NCBI RefSeq assembly: GCF_001902145.1
Contig: NZ_MRST01000019.1
Coordinates: 124,001-188,000 of the forward strand
Length of the DNA stretch: 64,000 bases
Direction: 5' to 3'
From: Pseudomonas fluorescens
Lineage (GTDB): Bacteria; Pseudomonadota; Gammaproteobacteria; Pseudomonadales; Pseudomonadaceae
Each line of letters starts with the position of its first letter. Positions within the stretch are counted from its first letter, which is position 1. The position numbers were made by a program, and so were the translations under genes. Below are positions 26,922 to 34,545 of the stretch, one piece after another. A model generated the notes under the pieces. The model ran no database searches, was not told where the DNA came from, and worked only from the letters and a program-made list of their open reading frames with translations.

Positions 26922-27356
26922 TCAGTAATTTATGGCAGATCTCATGACAATCTTCAGCTCAACGGTTTTCATGTAGCAACACTTCGGAGGGGGCTCGGGA
27001 TTGCAATACTCAGGAGGCTTGGGCTTGTAATACTCAGGGGGGTTGGGTTCGCAATCCTCAGGAGGCTTGGGTTCGCAATACTCAGGGGGGTTGGGTTCGC
27101 AATCCTCAGGAGGCTTGGGTTCGCAATACTCAGGGGGCTTGGGTTTGCAATACTCAGGGGGTTTGGGTTTGCACTCCTCAGGGGGTTTGGGTTTGCATTC
27201 CTCAGGAGGCTTGGGTCTGAAACTCTCAAGCGGCTTGGGTTTGCAATACCCAGGGCGCTTGGGCTTACAACGCTCAGGAGGCTTGGGTTTACACTTTTCA
27301 GGAGGTTTTGGCCTGCAGGGCGGACGCAGAAAAGCCTTCAAACTAGCTATACACAT
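26922..27356 (-). CDS. Proline/cysteine octapeptide-repeat protein, 144 aa
   Basis: Not a family I recognise. The start ATG at 27356 has a perfect AAGGAG Shine-Dalgarno with 6-base spacing. The N-terminus is MCIASLKAFLRPPC. Residues 15-126 are fourteen tandem eight-residue units of consensus (K/E)-P-K-P-P-E-x-C, and residues 127-144 are a non-repeat tail (CYMKTVELKIVMRSAINY). Cys closes 12 of 14 units (Phe46 and Tyr110 replace it), with extra Cys at 2, 14 and 127. Units drift from Lys-led to Glu-led, and a 16-residue higher-order repeat appears at 79-110. There is no Sec signal or membrane helix. A polyproline-II rod with evenly spaced thiols, metal-binding or cross-linked, is my inference. 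The gene stands alone between convergent plsB-linked genes and the efflux operon. Confidence 0.75.
   Translation of the reverse strand: MCIASLKAFLRPPCRPKPPEKCKPKPPERCKPKRPGYCKPKPLESFRPKPPEECKPKPPEECKPKPPEYCKPKPPEYCEPKPPEDCEPNPPEYCEPKPPEDCEPNPPEYYKPKPPEYCNPEPPPKCCYMKTVELKIVMRSAINY
26979..27314. repeat. 24-bp tandem repeat array, 14 units
   Basis: The array encodes the octapeptide units of the repeat protein. On the plus strand each unit resembles CAGGGGGCTTGGGTTTGCAA plus TACT. Units are similar but not identical, and variation falls mostly on the residue before Cys and the leading Lys/Glu codon. Unit number is likely variable between strains through slippage or recombination. Confidence 0.9.
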
Positions 27357-27483
27357 GGCGAACTCCTTCAATTCATTCCAATCACTACTGTTTCTGCCGA
27401 CGAGCAAGAGCAGTAGGTACCTGCCAACCAGGTAACATTGAGTGGCAATCAATAAGGAAAGGTTCCTAGCCCCGTGTAGTGAG

Positions 27484-27506
27484 CTTCCTATCTCTCACAT
27501 AGGAAG
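27484..27506. repeat. Small perfect hairpin in the mexK/repeat-gene gap
   Basis: CTTCCTAT/ATAGGAAG, 8-bp stem, 7-base loop. It lies between the end of the efflux operon (27582) and the start of the repeat-protein gene. It may be an efflux-operon terminator, but no T-run follows. Confidence 0.45.
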
Positions 27507-27581
27507 ATTGCTCATTCTGCCGCATGCCAACGGAGAAGGGCGCGTACTATCCACGCCCCGACAACCGAGATGACAGCCTGA

Positions 27582-30500
27582 TTATCCAGCGTCCTTTTTG
27601 ACGCGAAACCACGCAGCATAAAGCGCAGGGAGAAAGAGCAAGGTCAGCGCCGTAGCCACGATCAACCCCCCCATGATCGCCACGGCCATCGGCCCGAAGA
27701 ACACACTGCGCGACAGCGGAATCATCGCCAGCACCGCCGCCAGTGCCGTCAGAACAATCGGGCGAAAGCGTCGGACCGTAGCTTCGATAATCGCCTGCCA
27801 AGGTGCCAGGCCGGCCTTGATGTCTTGCTCGATCTGGTCCACCAAAATCACCGAGTTACGCATGATCATTCCCGACAGCGCGATGGTGCCAAGCATGGCG
27901 ACGAAGCCGAAGGGTTGGTGGAATACCAGCAGGAACAGGGTCACGCCGATCAGCCCCAACGGCGCGGTGAGAAAGACCATCGCCGTGCGCGAAAAGCTGC
28001 GCAGTTGCAGCATCAGCAAAGTCAGCACCACCACGATAAACAGCGGCACGCCGGCCTTCACCGAGTTTTGACCACGCGCTGAATCTTCAACCGTGCCGCC
28101 CACTTCCAGCAGATAACCGTCCGGCAGTTCGGCACGCACATCGGCGAGCGTCGGCAAGATCTGCTGCACGAGGGTCGCCGGCTGTTCCTTGCCATAGATA
28201 TCGGCCCGCACAGTCACCGTGGGCAAGCGGTTGCGATGCCAGATGATGCCCTCTTCGAATCCATATTCGAGGGTGGCAATTTGCGACAGCGCCACGCTTT
28301 TACCATTGTCGGTGGGCACGGCAAGGCTCGGCAGGCGCGACAGTTCGCTACGCTCATGCACGGTGCCGCGCAGGAGGATCTCGATCAATTCGTTGTCCTC
28401 ACGGTACTGGCTGACGCTGGAGCCGGTCAGGGAACTCTGCAGGAATTTGGACAGGTCGGCAGTGCTCACACCCAGGGCGCGGGCACGGTCCTGGTCGATA
28501 TTCAGGTACACGATTTTGCTCGGTTCTTCCCAGTCCAAGTGCACATTGACCACATGCGTATTTTCGCGAACCTTGGCCGCCACTTTGCGCGCCAGCGCTC
28601 GCACCTCTTCGATGTGCTCGCCGGTCACGCGAAACTGCACCGGGTAGCCTACGGGCGGGCCGTTCTCCAGCCGCGTGACACGCGAGCGCAGGTCGGGGAA
28701 TTGCTCGTTGAGGGTTTCGATCAGCCAGGTTCGCAGGCTTTCTCGCTCCTCGATGGTGTTAGCCAGCACCACAAACTGGGCGAAGCTGGCAGCGGGCAAT
28801 TGCTGGTCCAGTGGCAGGTAAAACCGCGGCGAACCGGTGCCCGCGTAGGCGACATAGTTGTTGATGCCAGCATGTTCCTTGAGCAACGTCTCCAGGCGTT
28901 TGACCTGTTCGGCGGTGTTGCTCAGGGAAGCGCCCTCGGCCAGTTTCAGGTCGACCATCAACTCCAGGCGACCGGAAGCCGGGAAGAACTGTTGCGGCAC
29001 GAAGCGGAACAGTGCAACCGAGCCGATAAACAGCAGCAAGGTCAGCACGATCACGGTTTTACGCCGCTGCACGCACCACTCCACCAGACGTCTTACACGC
29101 TGGTAGAAGGGTGTGCCGTAAGGGTCCGGGCCGTCGGTACCGTGTTTGGCGGCGTGGATCTTCGCTAGGTCGGGCAGGAGCTTTTCTCCCAGGTACGGCA
29201 CAAACACCACGGCCGCCACCCAGGAGGCCAGCAGTGCGATGGTCACCACCTGGAAGATCGAGCGGGTGTATTCCCCGGTGCTCGATTGCGCGGTGGCAAT
29301 CGGCAAGAAGCCCGCCGCCGTGATCAGGGTGCCGGTGAGCATAGGGAACGCGGTGCTGGTCCAGGCGAAACTCGCAGCCTTGAGCCGGTCGTAGCCCTGT
29401 TCCATTTTGATCGCCATCATTTCCACGGCGATGATCGCGTCATCTACCAGCAAGCCCAGGGCCAGGACCAAGGCGCCAAGGGAAATCTTGTGCAGGCCGA
29501 TGCCCAGGTAATACATGGTGGCAAAGGTCATCGCCAGTACCAGCGGAATCGCCAGGGCAACGACCATGCCGGTGCGCACGCCGAGGGAGAAAAAGCTCAC
29601 CAGCAAAACAATCGCCAACGCTTCAGCCAGTACCTGGACGAACTCGCCGACGCTGGTCTTCACGGCTGCCGGTTGGTCCGACACTTTGCGCAGCTCCATC
29701 CCTGCCGGAAGGTTCTTTTGCAGGCGTGCGAATTGCGCTTCAAGGGCCTTGCCCAGGACGAGGATGTCGCCACCGTCGCGCATGGCCACGGCCAGGCCGA
29801 TGGCATCTGCGCCCATGTAGCGCATGCGCGGTGCCGGTGGGTCGTTGAAGCCTCGATGGATGTCAGCCACGTCACCGATGCGGAAGGTGCGATCCCCCAC
29901 GCGTATCGGAAAGTTGCGGATCTCTTCCACCGTCTTGAAGTTGCCAGACACGCGCAGTTGCACGCGCTCGGTGGGGGTTTCAAAGAAGCCGGCGGTGGAC
30001 ACCGCATTTTGTTCCTGCAACGCCTGCTGTACCGCGGCCAAAGGCAAGCCGAGGGTGGCAAGCTTGAGGTTGGACAGCTCGATCCAGATCTTCTCGTCCT
30101 GTAGGCCGAGCAGCTCGACCTTGCCCACATCCGGGACGCGTTGCAGCTGGATCTGGATGCGGTCGGCGTAGTCCTTGAGCACGGCATAGTCAAAGCCATC
30201 GCCGGTCAGGGCGTAGATATTGCCGAAGGTAGTGCCGAACTCGTCGTTGAAAAACGGCCCCTGGATATCCGGCGGCAAGGTGTGGCGGATGTCGCTGATT
30301 TTCTTGCGCACCTGGTACCAAAGCTCAGGAATCTGCGCCGAACGCATCGAGTCACGGGCAATAAAGGTGACCTGGGATTCACCGGGGCGGGAGAACGACA
30401 CGATGCGTTCGTACTCACCGGTCTCCATGAGTTTTTTCTCGATTCGCTCGGTGACCTGGCGCGATACCTCCTGGGCCGTGGCCCCAGGCCAGTTGGTCTT

Positions 30501-30647
30501 GATCACCATGGCCTTGAAGGTAAAGGGCGGGTCTTCGCTTTGCCCCAGCTTGGTGTAGGACAAGGTGCCAACCACGGCCAGCAGGATCATCAGGAACAGT
30601 ACGATCTGGCGATTACGCAACGCCCATTCGGAAAGATTGAAACCCAT
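27582..30647 (-). CDS. mexK: RND efflux transporter permease, MexK-like
   Basis: Inner-membrane proton-driven drug exporter of the RND superfamily. 1021 aa. First TM at residues 15-30 (IVLFLMILLAVVGTL), large periplasmic loop, TM block with GLLVDDAIIAVEMM (the paired proton-relay Asp in TM4), second periplasmic loop, second TM block (FVAMLGTIALSGMIMRNSVILVDQIEQD). MexK was chosen over other RND permeases by context: plsB on one side, a MexJ-like fusion protein directly upstream and a divergent MexL-like TetR gene. No outer-membrane factor gene is present, as for mexJK of P. aeruginosa, which borrows OprM or OpmH. AGGAGT Shine-Dalgarno present. Confidence 0.88.
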   Translation of the reverse strand: MGFNLSEWALRNRQIVLFLMILLAVVGTLSYTKLGQSEDPPFTFKAMVIKTNWPGATAQEVSRQVTERIEKKLMETGEYERIVSFSRPGESQVTFIARDSMRSAQIPELWYQVRKKISDIRHTLPPDIQGPFFNDEFGTTFGNIYALTGDGFDYAVLKDYADRIQIQLQRVPDVGKVELLGLQDEKIWIELSNLKLATLGLPLAAVQQALQEQNAVSTAGFFETPTERVQLRVSGNFKTVEEIRNFPIRVGDRTFRIGDVADIHRGFNDPPAPRMRYMGADAIGLAVAMRDGGDILVLGKALEAQFARLQKNLPAGMELRKVSDQPAAVKTSVGEFVQVLAEALAIVLLVSFFSLGVRTGMVVALAIPLVLAMTFATMYYLGIGLHKISLGALVLALGLLVDDAIIAVEMMAIKMEQGYDRLKAASFAWTSTAFPMLTGTLITAAGFLPIATAQSSTGEYTRSIFQVVTIALLASWVAAVVFVPYLGEKLLPDLAKIHAAKHGTDGPDPYGTPFYQRVRRLVEWCVQRRKTVIVLTLLLFIGSVALFRFVPQQFFPASGRLELMVDLKLAEGASLSNTAEQVKRLETLLKEHAGINNYVAYAGTGSPRFYLPLDQQLPAASFAQFVVLANTIEERESLRTWLIETLNEQFPDLRSRVTRLENGPPVGYPVQFRVTGEHIEEVRALARKVAAKVRENTHVVNVHLDWEEPSKIVYLNIDQDRARALGVSTADLSKFLQSSLTGSSVSQYREDNELIEILLRGTVHERSELSRLPSLAVPTDNGKSVALSQIATLEYGFEEGIIWHRNRLPTVTVRADIYGKEQPATLVQQILPTLADVRAELPDGYLLEVGGTVEDSARGQNSVKAGVPLFIVVVLTLLMLQLRSFSRTAMVFLTAPLGLIGVTLFLLVFHQPFGFVAMLGTIALSGMIMRNSVILVDQIEQDIKAGLAPWQAIIEATVRRFRPIVLTALAAVLAMIPLSRSVFFGPMAVAIMGGLIVATALTLLFLPALYAAWFRVKKDAG

Positions 30648-30652
30648 GGGGA

Positions 30653-31753
30653 CTACTCCTTGGCCGCCAGATTCACTACACGGTTGGAGCGATCCACCGG
30701 GCGCACCGGTTGCCCCTCATGGAGCACATGCACGCCTGCGGCAACCACCCAATCGGTGGCGGCCAATCCTTCCAGTATCGGTACGGTGTTTTCGCCAAAG
30801 GCGCCAATGCGCACGGGGGTGCGTTCAAGGGTGTTGTCCGGTTGTACGCGCCAGACGTAGGACGCGCCGTTTTCGGCACTCAGGGCAGACAAGGGTACCG
30901 ACAGCGCAATGACCCCGTCGGCCTGGATGAAAACCCGCGCACTTTGGCCCAGTTCGGCGGGCACTTTGCCGCCGGTGAAGGCCACGCGCGCGGCGAAGGT
31001 GCGGGATTTGGGGTCGGCGGCGGGGGACAGCTCACGAATGCGCCCGGCAAAACGTTGCTCTGGCTGGCTCCATAACTCCACCGACACTGGCTGGCCGATC
31101 TTGAAGCGGCCAAAGCCCTGTTCGGGCAAGCTGATCAACACTTCACGCTCGCCATCGGTGGCCAGGGTGAACACGGTCTGGCCAGCGGAAACCACTTGCC
31201 CCACTTCGACGGCACGCTTGGCGACCACACCGTCCTGAGGCGCACGCAGCACGGCGTAGCCGGCCTGGTTGCTCGACACATCGAACTCGGCCTTGATCTG
31301 CTTAAGGCGTGCTTCACCGGCTCGGTAGAGGTTTTCGGAATTGTCGTACTGCGACCGACTGACCATCTGCCGGTCCATCAAGGTCTTGTAGCGGTCTCGT
31401 TCCGCACGCACCAGGCTGAGATTGGCCTCCGCGGCGGCCACTTGGGCGCGGGTCGCTTCCAGTTGCAGGCGCACGTCCTGGGGGTCGAGTTCGGCCAGCG
31501 GCTGGTTGGCCTTGACTCGCTCGCCCTCCTCCACCAGGCGCTTGCTGACTTTGCCGCCGATGCGAAAGGCCAGGTCCGGCTCATAACGGGCACGCACCTC
31601 ACCGGGGTAGCTGTCCATCGCCTGTGCCGAAGGCTGCGGTTGCACCACCATGGCCGGACGTACGGTGGCCTGGGTCGCTTCTTCATGGCCGCAAGCGGCC
31701 AGCAGGAAGACCAGGCTGACAGGCAAAGCAAGGGGCAGGAAAGCGCTGCGCAT
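30653..31753 (-). CDS. mexJ: RND membrane fusion protein, MexJ-like
   Basis: Periplasmic adaptor linking the permease to an outer-membrane channel. 366 aa lipoprotein: signal MRSAFLPLALPVSLVFLLAAC with lipobox LAAC at Cys21. Then the barrel-sandwich half (FRIGGKVSKRLVEEGERVKA), alpha-helical hairpin (residues about 95-150, QLEATRAQVAAAEANLSLV), second lipoyl half (YAVLRAPQDGVVAKRAVEVG) and beta-barrel. It ends 5 bp before the mexK start, a clear two-gene operon. Divergent from mexL across a 93-bp gap with palindromes. Confidence 0.89.
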   Translation of the reverse strand: MRSAFLPLALPVSLVFLLAACGHEEATQATVRPAMVVQPQPSAQAMDSYPGEVRARYEPDLAFRIGGKVSKRLVEEGERVKANQPLAELDPQDVRLQLEATRAQVAAAEANLSLVRAERDRYKTLMDRQMVSRSQYDNSENLYRAGEARLKQIKAEFDVSSNQAGYAVLRAPQDGVVAKRAVEVGQVVSAGQTVFTLATDGEREVLISLPEQGFGRFKIGQPVSVELWSQPEQRFAGRIRELSPAADPKSRTFAARVAFTGGKVPAELGQSARVFIQADGVIALSVPLSALSAENGASYVWRVQPDNTLERTPVRIGAFGENTVPILEGLAATDWVVAAGVHVLHEGQPVRPVDRSNRVVNLAAKE

Positions 31754-31790
31754 GCTGAAGGACCTTTCGCAAATAGAGCTTGGAATAATT

Positions 31791-31834
31791 ATACTGGCCG
31801 GTATGTTATTAATACCAAACTCACCAGTCCAGTA
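31791..31834. promoter_or_regulatory. Candidate MexL operator in the mexJ-mexL gap
   Basis: The gap holds a near-perfect 14-bp palindrome ATACTGGCCGGTAT (31791-31804), an overlapping GGTAT...ATACC pair (from 31800) and a further inverted ATACTGG/CCAGTAT pair whose second half lies near 31834. In P. aeruginosa MexL binds this divergent gap and represses both mexJK and itself. The assignment of these exact bases as the operator is inference from symmetry and place. Confidence 0.6.
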
Positions 31835-31846
31835 TTAAAGGTGAAA

Positions 31847-32503
31847 ATGTCCGACAATCCTCTGAACACCGCAAGCCCAGGGCGTCCCAAGGACATGGCA
31901 AAACGCCAGGCAATCCTCGAATCGGCGAAATCGCTGTTCCTGGACAAGGGTTATGCGAACACCAGCATGGACGCCGTTGCCCTGGCGGCCGGCGTATCGA
32001 AGCTCACGGTCTACAGTCACTTCACCGACAAGGAGACGCTGTTCACTGCGGCGGTGGTGGCCAAATGCGAAGAGCAATTACCGGTGATGTACTTCGAGCT
32101 TCCCGAAGGCATGCCCGTCGAGACGGTGCTGCTCAACATCGCACGCGGCTTTCATCGACTGATCAACAGCGAGGAGTCGGTAAACCTGCATCGCCTGATG
32201 ATGACCACCGGCAATCAGGACGTGAAACTCTCCCAGATATTCTTCAACGCCGGCCCCATGCGCATGCTGCAAGGCATGGAACGCCTGCTCGGCAAGATTC
32301 ACCAGGGCGGCGCCCTGAGCATCGACACACCGTTCAAAGCCGCGGAGCACTTCTTTTGCCTGCTCAAGGGTACGGCGAACTTTCGTTTGTTGTACGGGTG
32401 TGGCGGGCAATTGAGTGCGCAAGAGGCCGAAGAGCATGTGCAGGACGTGGTGAAGTTGTTTATGCGGGCCTATCGCGGTCCGGGTCTAGAAACAACTACG
32501 TAG
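31847..32503 (+). CDS. mexL: TetR-family repressor, MexL-like
   Basis: 218 aa. The N-terminal helix-turn-helix (residues about 15-60: RQAILESAKSLFLDKGYANT, then MDAVALAAGVSKLTVYSHF) is a clear TetR DNA-binding domain; the C-terminal part is a ligand-binding helical domain ending in a Thr-rich tail. The ATG at 31847 has an AAAGGTG Shine-Dalgarno; an in-frame GTG at 31841 falls inside it. It is divergent from mexJ, so it is the likely local repressor of the pump and of itself. Effector unknown from sequence. Confidence 0.9.
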   Translation: MSDNPLNTASPGRPKDMAKRQAILESAKSLFLDKGYANTSMDAVALAAGVSKLTVYSHFTDKETLFTAAVVAKCEEQLPVMYFELPEGMPVETVLLNIARGFHRLINSEESVNLHRLMMTTGNQDVKLSQIFFNAGPMRMLQGMERLLGKIHQGGALSIDTPFKAAEHFFCLLKGTANFRLLYGCGGQLSAQEAEEHVQDVVKLFMRAYRGPGLETTT

Positions 32504-32546
32504 GTTGCAACAACCGAAGGTAACCACGATGCGAAGCGAGTCGCTG

Positions 32547-32594
32547 TTGCTCTTGCTCTTGCTCTTGCTCTTGCTCTTGCTCTTGCTCTTGCTC
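32547..32594. repeat. Hexanucleotide tandem repeat (TTGCTC)8
   Basis: Eight exact copies of TTGCTC. The matching place in copy B (about 59172-59190) has only about two imperfect units, so the number is variable between copies and probably between strains. It is not in a coding frame and lies 43 bp after the mexL stop. Confidence 0.93.
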
Positions 32595-32626
32595 TGCTTT
32601 TGATCTTAGGCGCCCCGTTAAACCAC

Positions 32627-32726
32627 GCTGGCCGGAATTCGACAGTGATTTGGGGGGTAAACCGGCAGGGATGCCGGTTTAGCCGCCCCGCGCCATGGAT
32701 GGCGCGTGGCGGCGGCCCCCCAAATC
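32627..32726. repeat. 100-bp nested-hairpin insert forming a three-way junction
   Basis: Present in copy A, absent from copy B. Outer stem: 15 bp perfect, 32643-32657 with 32716-32730. Inner stem 1: 10 bp perfect, 32658-32667 with 32672-32681, GGGA loop. Inner stem 2: 15 positions, 32682-32696 with 32699-32713, one mismatch. Only two bases (32714-32715) are unpaired at the junction, so the helices stack edge to edge. Nested, terminally inverted architecture suggests a miniature mobile element; no target duplication beyond CTGGC-like ends is visible. Confidence 0.8.
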
Positions 32727-33042
32727 ACTGGCGGATTACGGGCACACCGAGCCAAAGCGAGGTGCCGAGTGGTGGGGCAAGAGCGTTTTGCTTACTTTTG
32801 CGCTTTTCAAAAGTGAGCCGCCGTCAGGGCGGAACCCTAGGTGGCCGTTACCGCAGGAATGGATATGTACACAATCCAACTGTATTGACTGTCAGGCCGC
32901 CTTCGCGAGCAAGCCCGCTCCCACAATTGGATCGCGGGGCGCCAGGGAGATAGGTGTCGGTTGTGAGGCCGCCATCGCAGGCAAGCCAGCTCCCACAGTT
33001 GGATCTCGCCGCCTCAGCGAGATAAGTGCTGCTGTTTGCAGC

Positions 33043-33825
33043 TTATGGCTTGAGCGCTTTCTTTGGATAAATATCGTAGCGGCTGGACTTGCCATCCAAC
33101 GCATGGCTCGGCTTCGGCCCCTCAATACAGGGTGCCTTGCGCGGCCGCTTGACCACCACCCGATGGCTGGCCAGGGCCAGGGCGGCCGCAAGCAACGCCG
33201 GTGCATCCGGGTCATCGCCCACCAGCGGCCGGAACAGGCGCATTTCCTTCTTCACCAGCGCGGTTTTCTCACGATGCGGAAACATCGGGTCCAGGTAGAT
33301 CACCTGGGGCGGCTCGCCCTGCCAATTGAGCATCACGTCGATGGAGTTGCCCTTGAGCAGCTTCATGCGCGCCACAATCGGCGCCACGTCAAAATCCTCG
33401 GCAGCGCGGGCCAGGCCATCTTCGAGTAAGGCGCCGATCAACGGCTGGCGCTCGATCAGGCTCATCTCACACCCGAGGCTGGCCAGCACGAACGCGTCCT
33501 TGCCCAAGCCAGCCGTGGCATCCAGCACCCGCGGGCGCACGCCCTGGGCGATGCCCACCGCCTTGGCGATCATCTGCCCGCTGCCGCCGCCATACAACCG
33601 CCGATGCGCCGCGCCGCCTTCGACAAAGTCGACCCGCACCGGCCCTGGCGCATCAGGCCCAAGCTGTTGCAACTGCAAGCCGTGCTCCCCCACTTGCAGG
33701 GAAAAATCCGCATCCGCCACCTGCAGGGGCAACCCCAGCAGCGAAGCCCACTGTTCAGCGCGGGGCTGGAAGCTGTCAGCCAAGGCTTGGACCTGGATGC
33801 GGCTGGCCGCTGGTTGTTCGTTCAT
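33043..33825 (-). CDS. rsmJ: 16S rRNA (guanine(1516)-N2)-methyltransferase
   Basis: SAM-dependent enzyme methylating G1516 in helix 45 of 16S rRNA. 260 aa. SAM-binding motif [19 protein letters not shown] (about residues 100-118), acidic motif II (MSLIERQP) and the catalytic-type loop [20 protein letters not shown]. The C-terminal [11 protein letters not shown] matches the RsmJ ending. The start is the ATG at 33825; a TTG directly before it is possible. Divergent from the duplicated-repeat gene at 33922. A REP-bearing repeat lies after its stop. Confidence 0.93.
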   Translation of the reverse strand: MNEQPAASRIQVQALADSFQPRAEQWASLLGLPLQVADADFSLQVGEHGLQLQQLGPDAPGPVRVDFVEGGAAHRRLYGGGSGQMIAKAVGIAQGVRPRVLDATAGLGKDAFVLASLGCEMSLIERQPLIGALLEDGLARAAEDFDVAPIVARMKLLKGNSIDVMLNWQGEPPQVIYLDPMFPHREKTALVKKEMRLFRPLVGDDPDAPALLAAALALASHRVVVKRPRKAPCIEGPKPSHALDGKSSRYDIYPKKALKP

Positions 33826-33921
33826 CAATCGCCACGCTCAAAAATATTAAGGATCGGCAAACAACGGCCGATAAAAATCACAGTCAGGTATTTTGCCAGA
33901 GCTGAGCGTCGACCGAGAAAA

Positions 33922-34542
33922 ATGTCAGACATTCTTCCCCTTTCCATCGGTGTACTGCCGACCCACAACCATTACGGCCTGCGCAACACCCAAGCGCTGG
34001 CCGGGGTGAGTCATGTGTGGCAGGACTTCTTCGCCCGTGCGTTGGCCGAGCAACTCGGTGAAACGCCTGACGCGCTCGCCGCCAAGGCAACTGCCCCAGC
34101 AGACCCGGCGGTTGAACCCCGCGAAGGCGCCGACCTGCTGGCGCAGATCCTCACCCAGCGCGAGTGCGATGTGAAAGACACCGAGATCGTGCCGCCTGCG
34201 CCGTTGTTCCTGCCGATTGCCGAGTTCGAAACCGAGCTGCTGCCACCGGCCGCGACGCCGCTCCCGGAAGAAGAAATAGTCGCCCAGCAACGCCAACAGG
34301 ACTTTGAGAGCGAGTGGGTGCGCCCCATCGTGCTGAATGCCGGCCAACCGTTGCCCGAGCCGGGCCCGGCGCCAACGCCACGCCCACTGCACCTGCCGAT
34401 TGCCGAATTCGAGCTGGACCTGCTGCCACCGGCCGCCACGCCGTACCCTGAAGAAGAGCTGCTGGCGCAGCAAAAGGCGCTGGATTTCGACTACTACTGG
34501 GCGCGCCCGCTGGTGACCCACAACCTGCGCCTGGCCGCCTAA
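33922..34542 (+). CDS. Conserved hypothetical protein with internal 41-residue duplication, 206 aa
   Basis: Not a functional family I recognise; some pseudomonad annotations call it a TonB-like energy transducer, with no support here. Residues 1-50 are a conserved head (MSDILPLSIGVLPTHNHYGL). Residues 97-137 and 158-198 are two copies of one module: LPIAEFExxLLPPAATP-PEEE, then AQQ...DF...W.RP. A Pro-rich linker (QPLPEPGPAPTPRP) joins them. No signal peptide or membrane helix; acidic overall. The two module copies suggest a linear docking or scaffold protein (inference). ATG at 33922. Confidence 0.85.
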   Translation: MSDILPLSIGVLPTHNHYGLRNTQALAGVSHVWQDFFARALAEQLGETPDALAAKATAPADPAVEPREGADLLAQILTQRECDVKDTEIVPPAPLFLPIAEFETELLPPAATPLPEEEIVAQQRQQDFESEWVRPIVLNAGQPLPEPGPAPTPRPLHLPIAEFELDLLPPAATPYPEEELLAQQKALDFDYYWARPLVTHNLRLAA

Positions 34543-34545
34543 GCC

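Larger units (their letters stand above)
32521..33004 (+). repeat. Long dispersed intergenic repeat, copy A
   Basis: A 484-bp non-coding element between mexL and rsmJ. It matches, in inverted orientation, 58862-59210. Order: conserved head TAACCACGATGCGAAGCGAG; (TTGCTC)8 tract; GCGCCCCGTT...; a 100-bp insert found only in this copy (32627-32726); conserved core (GGCGGATTACGGGC..., GGTGCCGAGTGGTGGGGCAA); hairpins ACTTTTG/CAAAAGT (32794-32814) and CCGCC/GGCGG (32818-32832); conserved ATGGATATGTACACAATCCA; then two REP units. No ORF in it looks coding. Confidence 0.9.

Noticed and set aside
26979..27314. CRISPR array from 24-bp repeats
   Set aside because: Units are contiguous without spacers, in frame, and code for a repeat protein; no cas genes.
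27043..27435. Gly/Ser/Gln octapeptide repeat frame on the plus strand
   Set aside because: Mirror of the Pro/Cys repeat gene; no Shine-Dalgarno, while the minus strand has AAGGAG at ideal spacing.
32643..32730. tRNA-like cloverleaf
   Set aside because: It has three helices and no anticodon-type loop, CCA end or T-psi-C box; it is a three-way junction, not a tRNA.
32600..33429. Open frames inside long repeat copy A (117 and 244 aa)
   Set aside because: They run through hairpins, REP units and into the rsmJ antisense; no conserved residues.
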